DNA from: Candidatus Peregrinibacteria bacterium GW2011_GWF2_39_17
GTDB lineage: Bacteria; Patescibacteriota; Gracilibacteria; UBA1369; UBA12473
Direction: 5' to 3'
Assembly (NCBI GenBank): GCA_000993615.1
Contig: LBWM01000003.1
Span: 107,809-171,808 of the forward strand
DNA: 64,000 bases
Position 1 is the stretch's first letter. The number at the start of each line of letters is the position of its first letter. A model generated the notes under the pieces. It did no database searches and was not told the DNA's origin. It saw only the letters and a program-made list of their open reading frames with translations. This document shows, piece by piece, positions 1 through 9,060 of this stretch. The position numbers and the translations under genes were made by a program.

Positions 1-2
1 TT

Positions 3-788
3 TGCATTATTGCTCATCCTGTTGAGCACTCCCTGTCGCCAATTATGCACAATGCAGCTTTTAAAGCCATGCAAATGGAAGCTGTTTTTGTAGCTTATGA
101 CGTTTTACCGGAAAATCTTCAGAATTTTATGAGCACTAAAAAGGGCTGGGCAGGATTGGCTGTCTCTATCCCTCATAAAGAAACTATTGGTCAATATTTG
201 GACGGAATCGATGAAATTGCAAAAAAGATTGGCGCGGTTAATACGGTTTATCGCCATAATGACCAACACTGGGGGACAAATACCGATGCCCCCGGATTCC
301 TTAATGCCTTAAAGGAAGTGATGCCTGACTTATCAGGGAAAAGAGTGGTGGTGATTGGGGCTGGCGGAGCGGCTAGAGCAGTAATCAGCGCCCTTAAGCC
401 CTTAGTAGGATTTTTAACCATCATTAATCGTACCGTTCCTAAAGGTGTGGCCTTAGCCAAAGAATTTGAATGCCGTTATGGAGGTAAAATTGAGGACATG
501 GTTACGGAAACCCCTGATCTTTTAGTGAATACCACCTCTGTGGGACTGGAAGCCCTGGCGGAACCAAACTTAGTCCCCCTTGATTTTTTAAAACCCAGTA
601 TGTTGATTGTTGATATTGCTTATCGCCAAAATGGCACGACAAAGCTTATTTCAGAAGCGCAACAAGTCGGTGCGAAATTCATCGAGGGACGTCAAATGCT
701 TCTTCATCAAGGGATGCTGCAGTTTGAGCTATGGACTGGACAAAAAGCACCGAGAGAAGTGATGGAGAGAGCACTGAAAGGATTGTAA
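3..788 (+). CDS. aroE: Shikimate dehydrogenase, 5' truncated by window edge
   Basis: Catalyses NADPH-dependent reduction of 3-dehydroshikimate to shikimate in the chorismate pathway (cytoplasm). The frame is open to the window start, and codons before the first internal ATG (position 45) read IAHPVEHSLSPIMHNAAF, the conserved shikimate-binding N-terminus, so the true start lies upstream and only about a dozen residues are missing. Visible motifs are the catalytic lysine in SIPHKET, the Asp in TNTDAPGF, the dinucleotide-binding VIGAGGAARAV and a C-terminal GRQMLLHQG helix. No other aro gene is in the window. The 3' end is separated from the next, convergent gene by about 57 bp. Family assignment is secure. 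Confidence 0.95.
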   Translation, partial: CIIAHPVEHSLSPIMHNAAFKAMQMEAVFVAYDVLPENLQNFMSTKKGWAGLAVSIPHKETIGQYLDGIDEIAKKIGAVNTVYRHNDQHWGTNTDAPGFLNALKEVMPDLSGKRVVVIGAGGAARAVISALKPLVGFLTIINRTVPKGVALAKEFECRYGGKIEDMVTETPDLLVNTTSVGLEALAEPNLVPLDFLKPSMLIVDIAYRQNGTTKLISEAQQVGAKFIEGRQMLLHQGMLQFELWTGQKAPREVMERALKGL

Positions 789-845
789 GTAAATAAAAAG
801 ATTATAAAAACGAAGGCGTATATCTTAACAAGACCAATGGTAAAA

Positions 846-1691
846 TTACTTACCTCCTTTTAAAAAAGCTGCTCCTTCGTCGCGTTTTTTGGCCTCATGA
901 CGGCGCTCATCCTCTTGTTCCATTGCAATTTCTTCGGCCTTGGAAAGAATGTGCACATCCGCGCCATAGATGATCGCACTGCTTAAAAAATCAGTGCCGT
1001 AAATTTTATAAATCCACCCATAAAACCACCCTAGTAATCCGCTAAAAAAGCCAATCGATATCCACATCGTGGGCAAAGCCAGGAACAAGAGTAATGTGGG
1101 ATTGCTTTTGCTGATGCTGTAAATAATAAAAATCACTCCACTGCTGGCTAAAATAGCCAAAACTGTACTGTAAACGCCGAGTAAAGCGTAGCGGTAATTG
1201 GCCATAATTTCCAAAATCAACGTACTCGCCATGGCGCTGAGCACGATTTGCAAAGCAGCTACAAAAGCGATCATTTCGATATTCAACCCTGCCACGATCA
1301 TATACACAGGCGCTACCAAAATTAAAATCACGATATTCAGGATAAAAATTTGGACCAAGGTGGTACTAAGGTGTGCATATTTTTCACGATTTGAAAGACC
1401 AATGAATAATACCCCTAATAAATTGGCTGTGGCCGATCCCAAAAAAACCATGGCTAAAAAAAGAAACACAAAAAGAGGATGAACAGTTCCATCAGAGCTA
1501 GTTTCCCCAAAAACAGCAGGGAAAATACCTGACCCTAAAATCGAAATCAAAAAAATAAGACCGGTCCCAATAATTCCGCCGCCTAATCCTCCTAATGTCC
1601 GAAGGACAATTTCAAGACCACCTATTTGAGAAGGACCAAAATCGGAGTTGCTAATCTCCGGTGAGACAACTTGATCGCTGGATTCGGACAT
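846..1691 (-). CDS. Polytopic membrane protein of unknown function
   Basis: 281 residues. A short polar N-terminus (about 25 residues) is followed by roughly six or seven hydrophobic segments between residues 28 and 245, then a highly charged cytoplasmic-looking tail (KAEEIAMEQEDERRHEAKK). Gly-rich first membrane segment (TLGGLGGGIIGTG). I do not recognise the family; the pattern fits a small integral membrane protein of Yip1-like size, but no diagnostic motif was seen. It lies upstream of lspA on the same strand with an 80-bp gap, convergent with aroE. Start chosen at the first ATG, which keeps the polar N-terminus; a later start cannot be excluded. Confidence 0.75.
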   Translation of the reverse strand: MSESSDQVVSPEISNSDFGPSQIGGLEIVLRTLGGLGGGIIGTGLIFLISILGSGIFPAVFGETSSDGTVHPLFVFLFLAMVFLGSATANLLGVLFIGLSNREKYAHLSTTLVQIFILNIVILILVAPVYMIVAGLNIEMIAFVAALQIVLSAMASTLILEIMANYRYALLGVYSTVLAILASSGVIFIIYSISKSNPTLLLFLALPTMWISIGFFSGLLGWFYGWIYKIYGTDFLSSAIIYGADVHILSKAEEIAMEQEDERRHEAKKRDEGAAFLKGGK

Positions 1692-1770
1692 GGATTTGGA
1701 GGTTTAAATTTCAAATTTAATTATACCCCATCCGCTAAAAGAGAAAAAGGTAAACTAAAGTGGGAAAACT

Positions 1771-2232
1771 TTATTTTAAAGATTTATCAAAAAATGACTG
1801 ATGAAGCAAAAGCACCACCCCGCAAACAATGGCTGCATCCGCGATATTAAAAGTTGGCCAGAAACCAATACTAATAAAATCACGCACAACTCCTCCTAAA
1901 ATGCGATCCAAGGTGTTACCAACAGCACCACCGATAATCAGCCCTAAACCATAAATAATCGTATATTTTCGCCAATCGAACATTTTAAAAGCAAAGACAA
2001 GAAGCCCTATCATTAAAACCAAACTTACCACAATTAAAAGAGGACCCCCCAATGGCAAACCAAAAGCAATTCCTTCATTTTCCGAATAAATAAACGAAAA
2101 CCACGGAACAGGTACCCAGGGGGAAATCGAAAATCGAATATTAGCCCAGAATTTCGTTAATTGGTCTAATCCCAAAACTATGAAAATAATGAGGATTAAT
2201 TTTACAACTGAAATCCCAGTTTTTGTTGCCAT
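1771..2232 (-). CDS. lspA: Lipoprotein signal peptidase (signal peptidase II)
   Basis: Membrane aspartyl protease that cleaves signal peptides of diacylglyceryl-modified prolipoproteins. 153 residues, the usual family length, with four predicted membrane helices. The two catalytic aspartates are visible in the conserved blocks NTLDR...VVRDFISIGF and FNIADAAI. The window encodes probable substrates: lipobox proteins at 9055, 49277 and 55924 (all minus strand). No Shine-Dalgarno sequence precedes the ATG. The upstream gene at 2346 is divergent. Confidence 0.95.
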   Translation of the reverse strand: MATKTGISVVKLILIIFIVLGLDQLTKFWANIRFSISPWVPVPWFSFIYSENEGIAFGLPLGGPLLIVVSLVLMIGLLVFAFKMFDWRKYTIIYGLGLIIGGAVGNTLDRILGGVVRDFISIGFWPTFNIADAAIVCGVVLLLHQSFFDKSLK

Positions 2233-2287
2233 GATGGCATGTTACCTTTTTCCTTACTGCCAGGCAGCAAGATTTTGGCTAAAGCTA

Positions 2288-2316
2288 TTGCTGTTTATTC
2301 TTAAATATGGGATAAT
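2288..2316 (+). promoter_or_regulatory. Probable sigma-70-type promoter
   Basis: TTGCTG (-35), a 17-nt spacer and GATAAT (-10), placing transcription start near 2323, about 23 nt before the ATG at 2346. By sequence match only. Confidence 0.5.
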
Positions 2317-2345
2317 AAAAAGATAATTTTAATTTAAGAGTCCTT

Positions 2346-3140
2346 ATGTCTATGTTGTTTGCTCCCCAGCGATTAATTTACAGAGAAGACCCTGGTTTAG
2401 GGAAATTCATTATAACAGAAGGTGCCCCCAATGCTGTCGAAACAGTGATTGATTTACCTCTTCAAACCGCTGAAAAAGGGCTAAGATCAGTGGAAACCAT
2501 CATCAACGCAGTTAATCATGCCGTAAAAGGAATTTTAAAAGGGGGAGCTCATGTTGTGAGTAGCGCCAAAAACATTATTTGGGATGATTTGGGAGGGGTT
2601 ATTAGGCATTCTACCGTAGAATTTTTAAAAGGGGCAAAATCATTAACCTATGATACTTTCAATCATCTTATTCATGGCGGATTCCTTAAATCCGCCAAAT
2701 CTCTTTTGTGGTATGGAGTGGGAGGAATGCTGATCGCGGCTCCGGCTCTAGGGGCGGTGCGGGGAGCCAAAGGCCTTGCTAATCTTGCCTTAGATATCCC
2801 TTATGCCCTGACGGTTATGCCTTTTAAGACTGCGGCTGAAATTCTGGGGACAGGAGACCGAGAAGATGGCCTTACTGCGACTTTCAAAACAGGCTTATCA
2901 GGGGTGACTCAACTTGCTGGATCATTGGTCCCGTGGATTGACCGAGATAGTCCTTTGTATCAACCAAGCCCTACCCCGCAGCCAACCGAATCTCCTACTA
3001 ATGCCACCTGGGAATCTTCTGGCTTAATACGTAAATTTCTCGATGGAGATTTACGTCTGGATACTAAAACTCCACCTCTTTTTACCTCAGCAGCTCCTTT
3101 AAGCTCAAATGAAGCGCCGCCAGCCGTTTCTGAAACCTAA
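2346..3140 (+). CDS. Hypothetical protein with Pro/Thr-rich tail
   Basis: 264 residues, family not recognised. Residues 30-110 contain amphipathic, Val/Ala-rich helices (ETIINAVNHAVKGILKGGAH). Around residues 120-150 there is a hydrophobic, Gly/Ala-rich stretch (LLWYGVGGMLIAAPALG) that could be one membrane or membrane-associated segment. The C-terminal 60 residues are low complexity, Pro/Ser/Thr-rich (PSPTPQPTESPTNATW), typical of a disordered or exported linker. Its stop codon is 2 bp from the end of the convergent methyltransferase gene. A promoter-like sequence lies just upstream. Confidence 0.7.
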   Translation: MSMLFAPQRLIYREDPGLGKFIITEGAPNAVETVIDLPLQTAEKGLRSVETIINAVNHAVKGILKGGAHVVSSAKNIIWDDLGGVIRHSTVEFLKGAKSLTYDTFNHLIHGGFLKSAKSLLWYGVGGMLIAAPALGAVRGAKGLANLALDIPYALTVMPFKTAAEILGTGDREDGLTATFKTGLSGVTQLAGSLVPWIDRDSPLYQPSPTPQPTESPTNATWESSGLIRKFLDGDLRLDTKTPPLFTSAAPLSSNEAPPAVSET

Positions 3141-3142
3141 AA

Positions 3143-3985
3143 CTAAAAATTTTTACGAAAGACGTATTGGTTGCAACCCATCTTATTAGTGGTAATCAAA
3201 TTTTCCAAAAGGTAGCCGTTTTTTTGATATTTTCTAAATATTTCCTCTGGTTTGGCGACCTCAAACGGATAACCACCCAACCAATCAATCCAATCGTAGT
3301 AAACAGACATTCCACGATTTTTTTTGTACTCGTTGAAATACTTCCACGGATTTTTGTATTTTATTAATCCAAAAACTACTGCCTGCCCAAAAAACCAAGG
3401 AATAAATAAAATTTTAACCAGTAAACGGGTGACTTGATTGGCGCAATAAAACCCTTTAACTTTTTTCCAAAAATTAGTAATAGAACCTTGATCATTATAA
3501 ATAGCAATGGCTAACAACCCATTGCTACAAACAGGGATCAGCGCATTATCCAAGGCTTTTTTTAAATTGCCGGTATGGTGCAAAACTCCCCAAGAATAAA
3601 CCACCTCAAATTTTCCTAATGACTGGAGATAATCCTCATCCAAAGCCGATCCCTCCGCAATAGTCCATCTGTCATCATCGGGATAATACCTTTTTTTCAG
3701 TTCTTTTGTGCAAGCAACAGACTGAGGATCATAATCAATCGAGTGAACTTTGGCCCCTAAACGCTTGGCAGCCAAACTTACGATCCCACTACCTGAGCCC
3801 AAATCTAAAAAATTTAGCCCCTCAAAATCATTTATTCCTAGCAATGCTCTTAAGGAATTTTCCGCCGCCGTGATGTGCTTTTCATTTACCGAACTAAGAA
3901 AAGCACACCAATTAGCGCCAAATTTAAACCTTTTCCCCTGTCTGACCTCTTCGCTAAAACCGGATTGATTAGAATTTTTTATCAC
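3143..3985 (-). CDS. Class I SAM-dependent methyltransferase
   Basis: 280 residues. Motif I of the Rossmann-fold methyltransferases is clear (LDLGSGSGIVSLAAKRLGAK, about residues 60-80), followed by the acidic end of strand 2 (HSIDYDP) and a motif IV/post-motif region (EVVYSWGVLHHTGN), as in UbiE/Coq5-like small-molecule or lipid methyltransferases. The C-terminal half is basic and aromatic with a hydrophobic patch (LLVKILFIPWFFGQAVVFG) that may contact membrane. Substrate cannot be told from sequence. Convergent with the gene ending at 3140 and divergent from ftsW, from which it is separated by only 34 bp. Confidence 0.85.
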   Translation of the reverse strand: MIKNSNQSGFSEEVRQGKRFKFGANWCAFLSSVNEKHITAAENSLRALLGINDFEGLNFLDLGSGSGIVSLAAKRLGAKVHSIDYDPQSVACTKELKKRYYPDDDRWTIAEGSALDEDYLQSLGKFEVVYSWGVLHHTGNLKKALDNALIPVCSNGLLAIAIYNDQGSITNFWKKVKGFYCANQVTRLLVKILFIPWFFGQAVVFGLIKYKNPWKYFNEYKKNRGMSVYYDWIDWLGGYPFEVAKPEEIFRKYQKNGYLLENLITTNKMGCNQYVFRKNF

Positions 3986-4019
3986 TTTTTAAATATACTT
4001 TCCCTTTCTTACTTGGGCA

Positions 4020-5315
4020 ATGCCTATTAAAATAAACTTATCTATGCCTTCTCTCTCCCGTGTCCCCAAAAAACGCTTTTTCAACACTACCAAAAACGCG
4101 CCAAATCACCCTGTTGACTATCTCTTAATGGCTACAGTTTTAGGATTGTTGATTTTTGGGTTAATTATGATTACCAGCATTGGGGTACCTAAATCCATTC
4201 ATCTTTCAGCTCCGGATATCCTTTACCCTAATTGTTCCAATGAAGCCGTGGATTGCTATTTGATTCTAAAAAATCACGCTACCCGTTTGGCTTTGGCTTT
4301 ACTTGTTTTTGTGACCCTACTTAAGATTAATTATCAATTTTGGAAAAAAATTTCCTTGGGATTTTTTGCACTGGCCTTTGGGCTTTTAGTTATGGTGTTG
4401 TTTTTTGGATCGGACTACAATACTTTTGCGCGCAGTTGGATTCATTTACCTAATTTTCCGCTGCTGCAGTCCGTTCAGCCAACGGAAATCGCAAAATTAG
4501 CACTTATTTTTTATTTTGCTAATTGGCTTGATAAAAAGCAACAGTCCAATGAAATCCAAACTTTTCACGGGGGATTTTTGGCTTTTGCCGTGGTTTCAGG
4601 ATTTATTATCCTACCGATTATTTTGCAACCGGATTTGGGTTCAACCTTAGTTACAGCCGTCATTGCTTCAGGAATGTATTTTGTGGCAGGCGCAAATTGG
4701 CGCCATATCCTGCTTGGAATTTTAATAGCAGGCCTTGTTTCCATAACCGTGGTTTCCAATGTAGACTATCTACATAAAAGGTTTATATCCTATTTAAGCC
4801 CGACTGAAGATTGCGCGGAAGATTCGTGCTGGCAATCGCTACAAGCTAAAATCGCAGTTGGCAGTGGCGGGATATGGGGAAGAGGTTTGACGCAAGGGAT
4901 TCAAAAATCTTACTGGTTACCTCAGGCCTCGGATGATTTTATTTTTGCTGCTTCATCAGAGGAAATAGGCTTTAGTCGTATCATTTTTGTGGTGCTTGCT
5001 TATGTCATAATTCTTTATCGGGGTTTACAAATTGCAAACTACGCTCCAAATACTTTTGCGCGGCTTACTGCAGCGGGAATAACCTTATGGATTACAGGAC
5101 AAGCTTTTATTAATATTGCGGTTAATATTGCCATTATGCCTGTAACAGGGGTAACGCTACCATTTGTGAGTTACGGGGGGTCATCGCTAGTGATGTCTAT
5201 GGTAGCTATGGCGGTGCTGCTTAATATTTCTCAATACACCACACAACGGGCTTATATGCCCGAATGGCGAGAAAATCGTTTTAGTAATCAAGCCACCCGT
5301 TATAGAAGACGATAG
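4020..5315 (+). CDS. ftsW: SEDS-family peptidoglycan polymerase (FtsW/RodA)
   Basis: Membrane glycosyltransferase polymerising lipid II during septal (FtsW) or lateral (RodA) wall synthesis, working with a class B PBP. 431 residues with about ten hydrophobic segments from residue 38. Family signatures: QPTEIAKLALIFYFANWL, IILQPDLGSTLVT, the extracellular loop with SGGIWGRGLTQGIQKSYWLP and DDFIFAASSEEIGF, and the C-terminal GVTLPFVSYGGSSLV. The large loop before it has an unusual Cys pair (TEDCAEDSCWQ). The next gene, murG, starts 100 bp downstream on the same strand; that neighbourhood favours FtsW over RodA. Confidence 0.92.
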   Translation: MPIKINLSMPSLSRVPKKRFFNTTKNAPNHPVDYLLMATVLGLLIFGLIMITSIGVPKSIHLSAPDILYPNCSNEAVDCYLILKNHATRLALALLVFVTLLKINYQFWKKISLGFFALAFGLLVMVLFFGSDYNTFARSWIHLPNFPLLQSVQPTEIAKLALIFYFANWLDKKQQSNEIQTFHGGFLAFAVVSGFIILPIILQPDLGSTLVTAVIASGMYFVAGANWRHILLGILIAGLVSITVVSNVDYLHKRFISYLSPTEDCAEDSCWQSLQAKIAVGSGGIWGRGLTQGIQKSYWLPQASDDFIFAASSEEIGFSRIIFVVLAYVIILYRGLQIANYAPNTFARLTAAGITLWITGQAFINIAVNIAIMPVTGVTLPFVSYGGSSLVMSMVAMAVLLNISQYTTQRAYMPEWRENRFSNQATRYRRR

Positions 5316-5415
5316 CTCCATCCCTCCCACCCAGGGGGGCCACCGTCCAACTCGAGAATAGCATAAAAGGCATTAACAAAAGCTTTCCAAAAAATGAATT
5401 CTTGATGAACAGAAC

Positions 5416-6549
5416 ATGAACAAACCTAAAAATTCTCCCAAGAAATCTTTTAAAATTCTCTTGACCGGTGGCGGCACCGCTGGGCATGTCTTACCGCATC
5501 AGCCGGTGGTTGAGGCTCTTCAAAAGCAAATCAAACACCTGTCGATTTTGTATGTGGGGTCAAAAATGGGGCTGGAACAAAAAATGGTTCAAAATTGGGG
5601 ATGGCCGCACAAAACGATTCCAGTTGGAAAATGGCGACGGTATGCGGATTGGCACAATATCACAGATATTTTTAAGGTAGGGGCTGGGATTTTAAAGTCG
5701 TTATGGATTATTGGGCAATTTCGGCCGCAGGTGATTTTTAGTAAAGGGGGGTATGTGTCGCTGCCGGTAATGGTGGCGGGCTGGCTCTTTCGAGTGCCTT
5801 TGGTGATTCATGATTCGGATGCGTTGCCTGGAATGACGACTCGACTCTTGGCGCGTTTTGCCCAAAGAATTTGTTTAGGATATGGAGAAGCGGCTTCGAG
5901 TTTTCCGGCTCAAAAAACGGTAGTCACGGGCATTCCGATTCGTGCTTCGCTTTTTACAGGAAGCCGTCAAAAAGGGTTGAAACTCGCAGGATTTGATGCG
6001 AAAAAACCGCTTGTATTGGTGATGGGTGGCAGCTTGGGTGCTAAGCGGATTAATGAAGCGGTTTGGGGCGCTTTACCTGAACTTTTAAACGTGTGTCAGG
6101 TTGTGCACATCACCGGAAAAGGGAAAACAGCGCAATTTTCCGAATTCCGAGACAAAAATGCGGCACCCAAAAAACGAAAAGGCTATCGGTCTTTTGAATA
6201 TGTGGAGGCCGAGCTGCCTGATCTGTATGCCGCGGCTTCTCTGATCGTGACTCGGGCCGGAGCCAATAGTTTGGCGGAAATTCAGGCTCTTTTAAAACCG
6301 AGTCTGGTGGTGCCGCTGGGGCAGGAAGCCAGCCATGGGGATCAGCTTAAAAATGCTCAAATTCTCGAGAAAAGAGGTGGATGTGTGGTGGTGCCGGACG
6401 AGAAATTGACCTCCAAACGGCTCATTGCGGGAATTAAACTCCTTTTTGCCTCTCCGAAACAGCTCGAAACCATGGGGAAAAGGGCTTTCAATCCCCTTCA
6501 TAAGGAGGCTGGGGAGAGAGTGACGAAAGCGATTATTGACTTTTTATAG
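5416..6549 (+). CDS. murG: UDP-GlcNAc:lipid I GlcNAc transferase
   Basis: GT28 enzyme that converts lipid I to lipid II on the cytoplasmic face of the membrane. 377 residues, normal length. N-domain G-loop GGGTAGHVLPHQP (residues 16-28), KGGYVSLPVMVAGW, the second G-loop VMGGSLGAKRIN, and the donor-binding TRAGANSLAEIQAL followed by PLGQEASHGDQLKNA. The usual HEQN of the N-domain reads HDSD here. Downstream of ftsW in a probable two-gene wall-synthesis operon, with a strong hairpin terminator after it. No Shine-Dalgarno sequence before the ATG. Confidence 0.96.
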   Translation: MNKPKNSPKKSFKILLTGGGTAGHVLPHQPVVEALQKQIKHLSILYVGSKMGLEQKMVQNWGWPHKTIPVGKWRRYADWHNITDIFKVGAGILKSLWIIGQFRPQVIFSKGGYVSLPVMVAGWLFRVPLVIHDSDALPGMTTRLLARFAQRICLGYGEAASSFPAQKTVVTGIPIRASLFTGSRQKGLKLAGFDAKKPLVLVMGGSLGAKRINEAVWGALPELLNVCQVVHITGKGKTAQFSEFRDKNAAPKKRKGYRSFEYVEAELPDLYAAASLIVTRAGANSLAEIQALLKPSLVVPLGQEASHGDQLKNAQILEKRGGCVVVPDEKLTSKRLIAGIKLLFASPKQLETMGKRAFNPLHKEAGERVTKAIIDFL

Positions 6550-6685
6550 CTACTGCGAAGCCATGGAAACCGTTAAAATTAAAAATTAGGCCACCTTAAA
6601 AAAGCCTCATTTCTTTGAGATGAGGATTGAAATCTAAAAAGGTTCTGAAAATTCGTAGAGAGTGGGGGAAAAGAAAAGGGAAATT

Positions 6686-6722
6686 GGGGGCGGCGCGTGC
6701 GAAAGCAGCGCCGCCCCCTTTC
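6686..6722 (+). terminator. Strong intrinsic terminator after murG
   Basis: Perfect 11-bp G+C stem (GGGGGCGGCGC at 6686-6696 with GCGCCGCCCCC at 6708-6718), 11-nt loop, then TTTCTT. It sits at the point where base composition changes from AT-rich to GC-rich, so it may belong to the incoming segment and serve the convergent gene as well. Confidence 0.75.
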
Positions 6723-6810
6723 TTGATTTTCTTGTGGGGGCGACTGCCGGAGTGCGCAGCCGCATAATTGGAAACTTGCGTGCCCCGTGGGAGTGGGGCG
6801 GAAGGGGGGG

Positions 6811-7527
6811 TCAGCGTGGGCGACGACAAAGGGCATATAACTGCCCTCCCGGGTTATTGCCGTCTCCCCACTTCTGTCCAGCGGGATCGACCCAGGGGCT
6901 CACCAACTCCCCAACATCGACCGGCACCCCCTTCGGTGCCCAGGGGATTTCCCCCCACCAAAGAAGGCCATCGGCGTCGGGAACCCCGGTGGGGTACAAG
7001 GTTTCTGTGCAATCCCACCGGTAGGTATCACACGCATCCTCGAGGCTCCCATCTGCGGCCGTGGGGCAACTTCCGGGTCCTCCACACTGATACCACCAAA
7101 ACCAACTGGCGGCATCCGCAGTTGCCCAGCCGGCCTTCCGACACATCTGCTCGGGGGACACGCCCTCATCCCCCTCCCGGACAACACTGACATCAATGGT
7201 AAAATCCAACAACTTACATTCATAAAGTGCCAGGTTATCCACCTTGCCATCGCAGTCGTTATCCAGGCCGTCACATATCTCCCCTTCGAATCCTGAGGGG
7301 AGAGCCTGGTCGCTCCCGTCATCGCAGTCGGTCTTATCGACGACGTACCCGCTCGGAGCGCTACATTCCTGGGTGGTCTTGGATGAGTCACCGAAGCCGT
7401 CACCGTCCGAGTCCCGGTAGTAGACCGTCTTCACGCCCTCGTCCGTCGTCCCATTGCAGTTGTCATCGACCCCGTTGCAGGTTTCAGAGGCGCTCGGTTT
7501 GACACTCGCGCTTGAATCATTGCAGTG
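6811..7527 (-). pseudogene. Frameshifted C-terminal part of MopE-type repeat lipoprotein
   Basis: Continuation of the gene starting at 9055 after a frame change. The main frame runs VVDKT then LQ-stop; the true repeat continues in this frame as CNDSSASVKPSASETC. Comparison with other copies (AAG ACC GAC TGC) shows that two bases are missing near 7524-7529 (AAGACACTGC). This part holds two more Cys/Asp repeats and then a different Trp/Cys-rich C-terminal domain of about 130 residues (FWWYQCGGPG, DTYRWDC, LLWWGEIPW) that I do not recognise. The frameshift lies inside a 99-bp perfect repeat, so it may be an assembly error; otherwise it truncates the protein. Confidence 0.7.
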
Positions 7528-7722
7528 TCTTGTCGACGACATATCCGCTCGGAACCGAACAGGCCGAAGTCGTGTTGCTCACATTCCCGTATCCGTCCGA
7601 ATCCGCATCCGCGTAGTAGGTGTTCTTCACGCCCTCGTCCGTCGTCCCATTGCAGTTGTCATCGACCCCGTTGCAGGTTTCAGAGGCGCTCGGTTTGACA
7701 CTCGCGCTTGAATCATTGCAGT
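7428..7722. repeat. 99-bp perfect direct repeat inside the MopE-type gene
   Basis: Positions 7428-7526 and 7624-7722 are identical over 99 bp, 196 bp apart. Adjacent segments (about 7555-7591 and 7727-7763) differ by a single base. This is a recent tandem duplication of a repeat unit; one copy has lost the VPSGYVVDKT segment and the other carries the frameshift. Confidence 0.9.
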
Positions 7723-9055
7723 CCGAACAGGCCGAAGTCGTGCTGCTCACATTCCCGTATCCGTCTCCGTCCGCATCCCGGTAGAACGTCGTCTTCACGC
7801 CTTCGTCCACCGAACCGTCGCACCCATTGTCGAGCCCATCGCAGAGCTCGGGTGCGCCGGGGTAAACGGTCTCCTCGGTGTCATCGCAGTCCCCGCCTTT
7901 GCTCGCGTAGCCCGTGGGGACCGTGCAAGCGTAGATGGTTCCTGAGCTGACTCCGTAGCCGTCACCGTCGGTGTCAAGGTAAAACAGGCTCTCGACGTCC
8001 TCGTCGAGCTCACCGTCACAGTCTTCGTCGACGGCGTTACAGACCTCGGAGGCCGAAGGGTGAATTGTGGCATTGTTGTCGTCACAATCTCCACCGGCTG
8101 CCACGTAGCCGAAGGATGTGGTGCATCCCTGAACGGTACTGCTGTTACTGCCGTACCCGTCTTTGTCGCCGTCCAGGTAGTAGGTGTTTTTTGCCCCGTC
8201 GTCGATCTGCCCGTTGCAGTCTTCGTCAAGGCCGTTGCAGATCTCTTTGGCTCCGGGGTAGATGTTCGACTTTGAATCATCGCAGTCCCCGGAGACCGCG
8301 ACGTAACCGCTAGGCGCGCTGCAAGCGGCTGCCGTGATGTTCGACCCGTAGCTATCACGATCTGCATCTTGATACCAGGTAGCTGGATCGATCGCGTCTT
8401 CGTCAGCTTCTCCATCGCAGTCCTCATCCTCGCCATTGCAGCGTTCCGCGGCCCCAGGATGCACAAGGGGGTCCTCGTCGTTGCAATCACTGTACATGCC
8501 GGTGGGGGCGAAGCCGTCCCCATCGGAGTCGAAAGTACCATCATCGATAATCCCGTCACAATCATTGTCGATCCCATCCACGAGGGAGGCCGACGACTGC
8601 TCGGTCTGATCGGGGTTTGCAGCTGCGCTGGCGTCGTTGCAATCGGTTCCGTCCTGCACGTAGCCATCGGGAGCGGCGCAGGCCACCACCGAAGTTTCGG
8701 GATCTCCGAAGCCGTCCTCATCCGCGTCGAGATACCACACCGACTGGTTCTGCGCAGTGTCATCGTCGACGTTCCCATCGCAGTTGTTGTCCACGCCGTC
8801 GCAGACCTCAAGCGCGAACACGTTGATCTCCGGATCCCTGTCATTGCAGTCACCCCCCGATTCCGTAATTCCGTCCCCATCATTATCGTTTTGAGTGGGG
8901 CCGTTCGGCGGATTCGGGGTGGTGGGCTCCTGCGTCGACGTTTCCACCACGACCGGCGGCTCTTGCCTCTCTTCCGGCTCATCCACACACGCCATCCCCA
9001 ACCCGAGAACGGCGACCAGGCACAGAGCCTGAATTTTCTTTACGTTACACAACAT
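7517..9055 (-). CDS. Secreted lipoprotein with MopE-type metal-binding repeats (main frame)
   Basis: 512 residues in this frame, about 750 if the frameshift near 7527 is repaired. An N-terminal lipobox signal peptide (ALCLVAVLGLGMAC) is followed by a Pro/Thr linker and then about seven repeats of the form CNDxDPxxxPxAxExCDGxDxDCDGxxDxG...YxDxDxDGYG, matching the putative metal-binding MopE family (Asp/Cys-rich, EF-hand-like calcium or copper sites). Predicted to sit on the outside of the cell. GC content and codon use are far higher than in neighbouring genes, and a purine-rich Shine-Dalgarno-like GGGAGAGAGAG precedes the ATG, unlike native genes. Both suggest transfer from a GC-rich donor or a chimeric assembly. 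Confidence 0.85.
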   Translation of the reverse strand: MLCNVKKIQALCLVAVLGLGMACVDEPEERQEPPVVVETSTQEPTTPNPPNGPTQNDNDGDGITESGGDCNDRDPEINVFALEVCDGVDNNCDGNVDDDTAQNQSVWYLDADEDGFGDPETSVVACAAPDGYVQDGTDCNDASAAANPDQTEQSSASLVDGIDNDCDGIIDDGTFDSDGDGFAPTGMYSDCNDEDPLVHPGAAERCNGEDEDCDGEADEDAIDPATWYQDADRDSYGSNITAAACSAPSGYVAVSGDCDDSKSNIYPGAKEICNGLDEDCNGQIDDGAKNTYYLDGDKDGYGSNSSTVQGCTTSFGYVAAGGDCDDNNATIHPSASEVCNAVDEDCDGELDEDVESLFYLDTDGDGYGVSSGTIYACTVPTGYASKGGDCDDTEETVYPGAPELCDGLDNGCDGSVDEGVKTTFYRDADGDGYGNVSSTTSACSDCNDSSASVKPSASETCNGVDDNCNGTTDEGVKNTYYADADSDGYGNVSNTTSACSVPSGYVVDKTLQ

Positions 9056-9060
9056 AGCTC

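Noticed and set aside
7428..7722. CRISPR array
   Set aside because: Only two long copies, in frame with a repetitive protein; no short regular repeats with unique spacers anywhere in the window.
6686..9060. Insertion sequence or integrated phage
   Set aside because: No transposase, integrase or flanking direct repeats seen; foreign composition alone is not enough.
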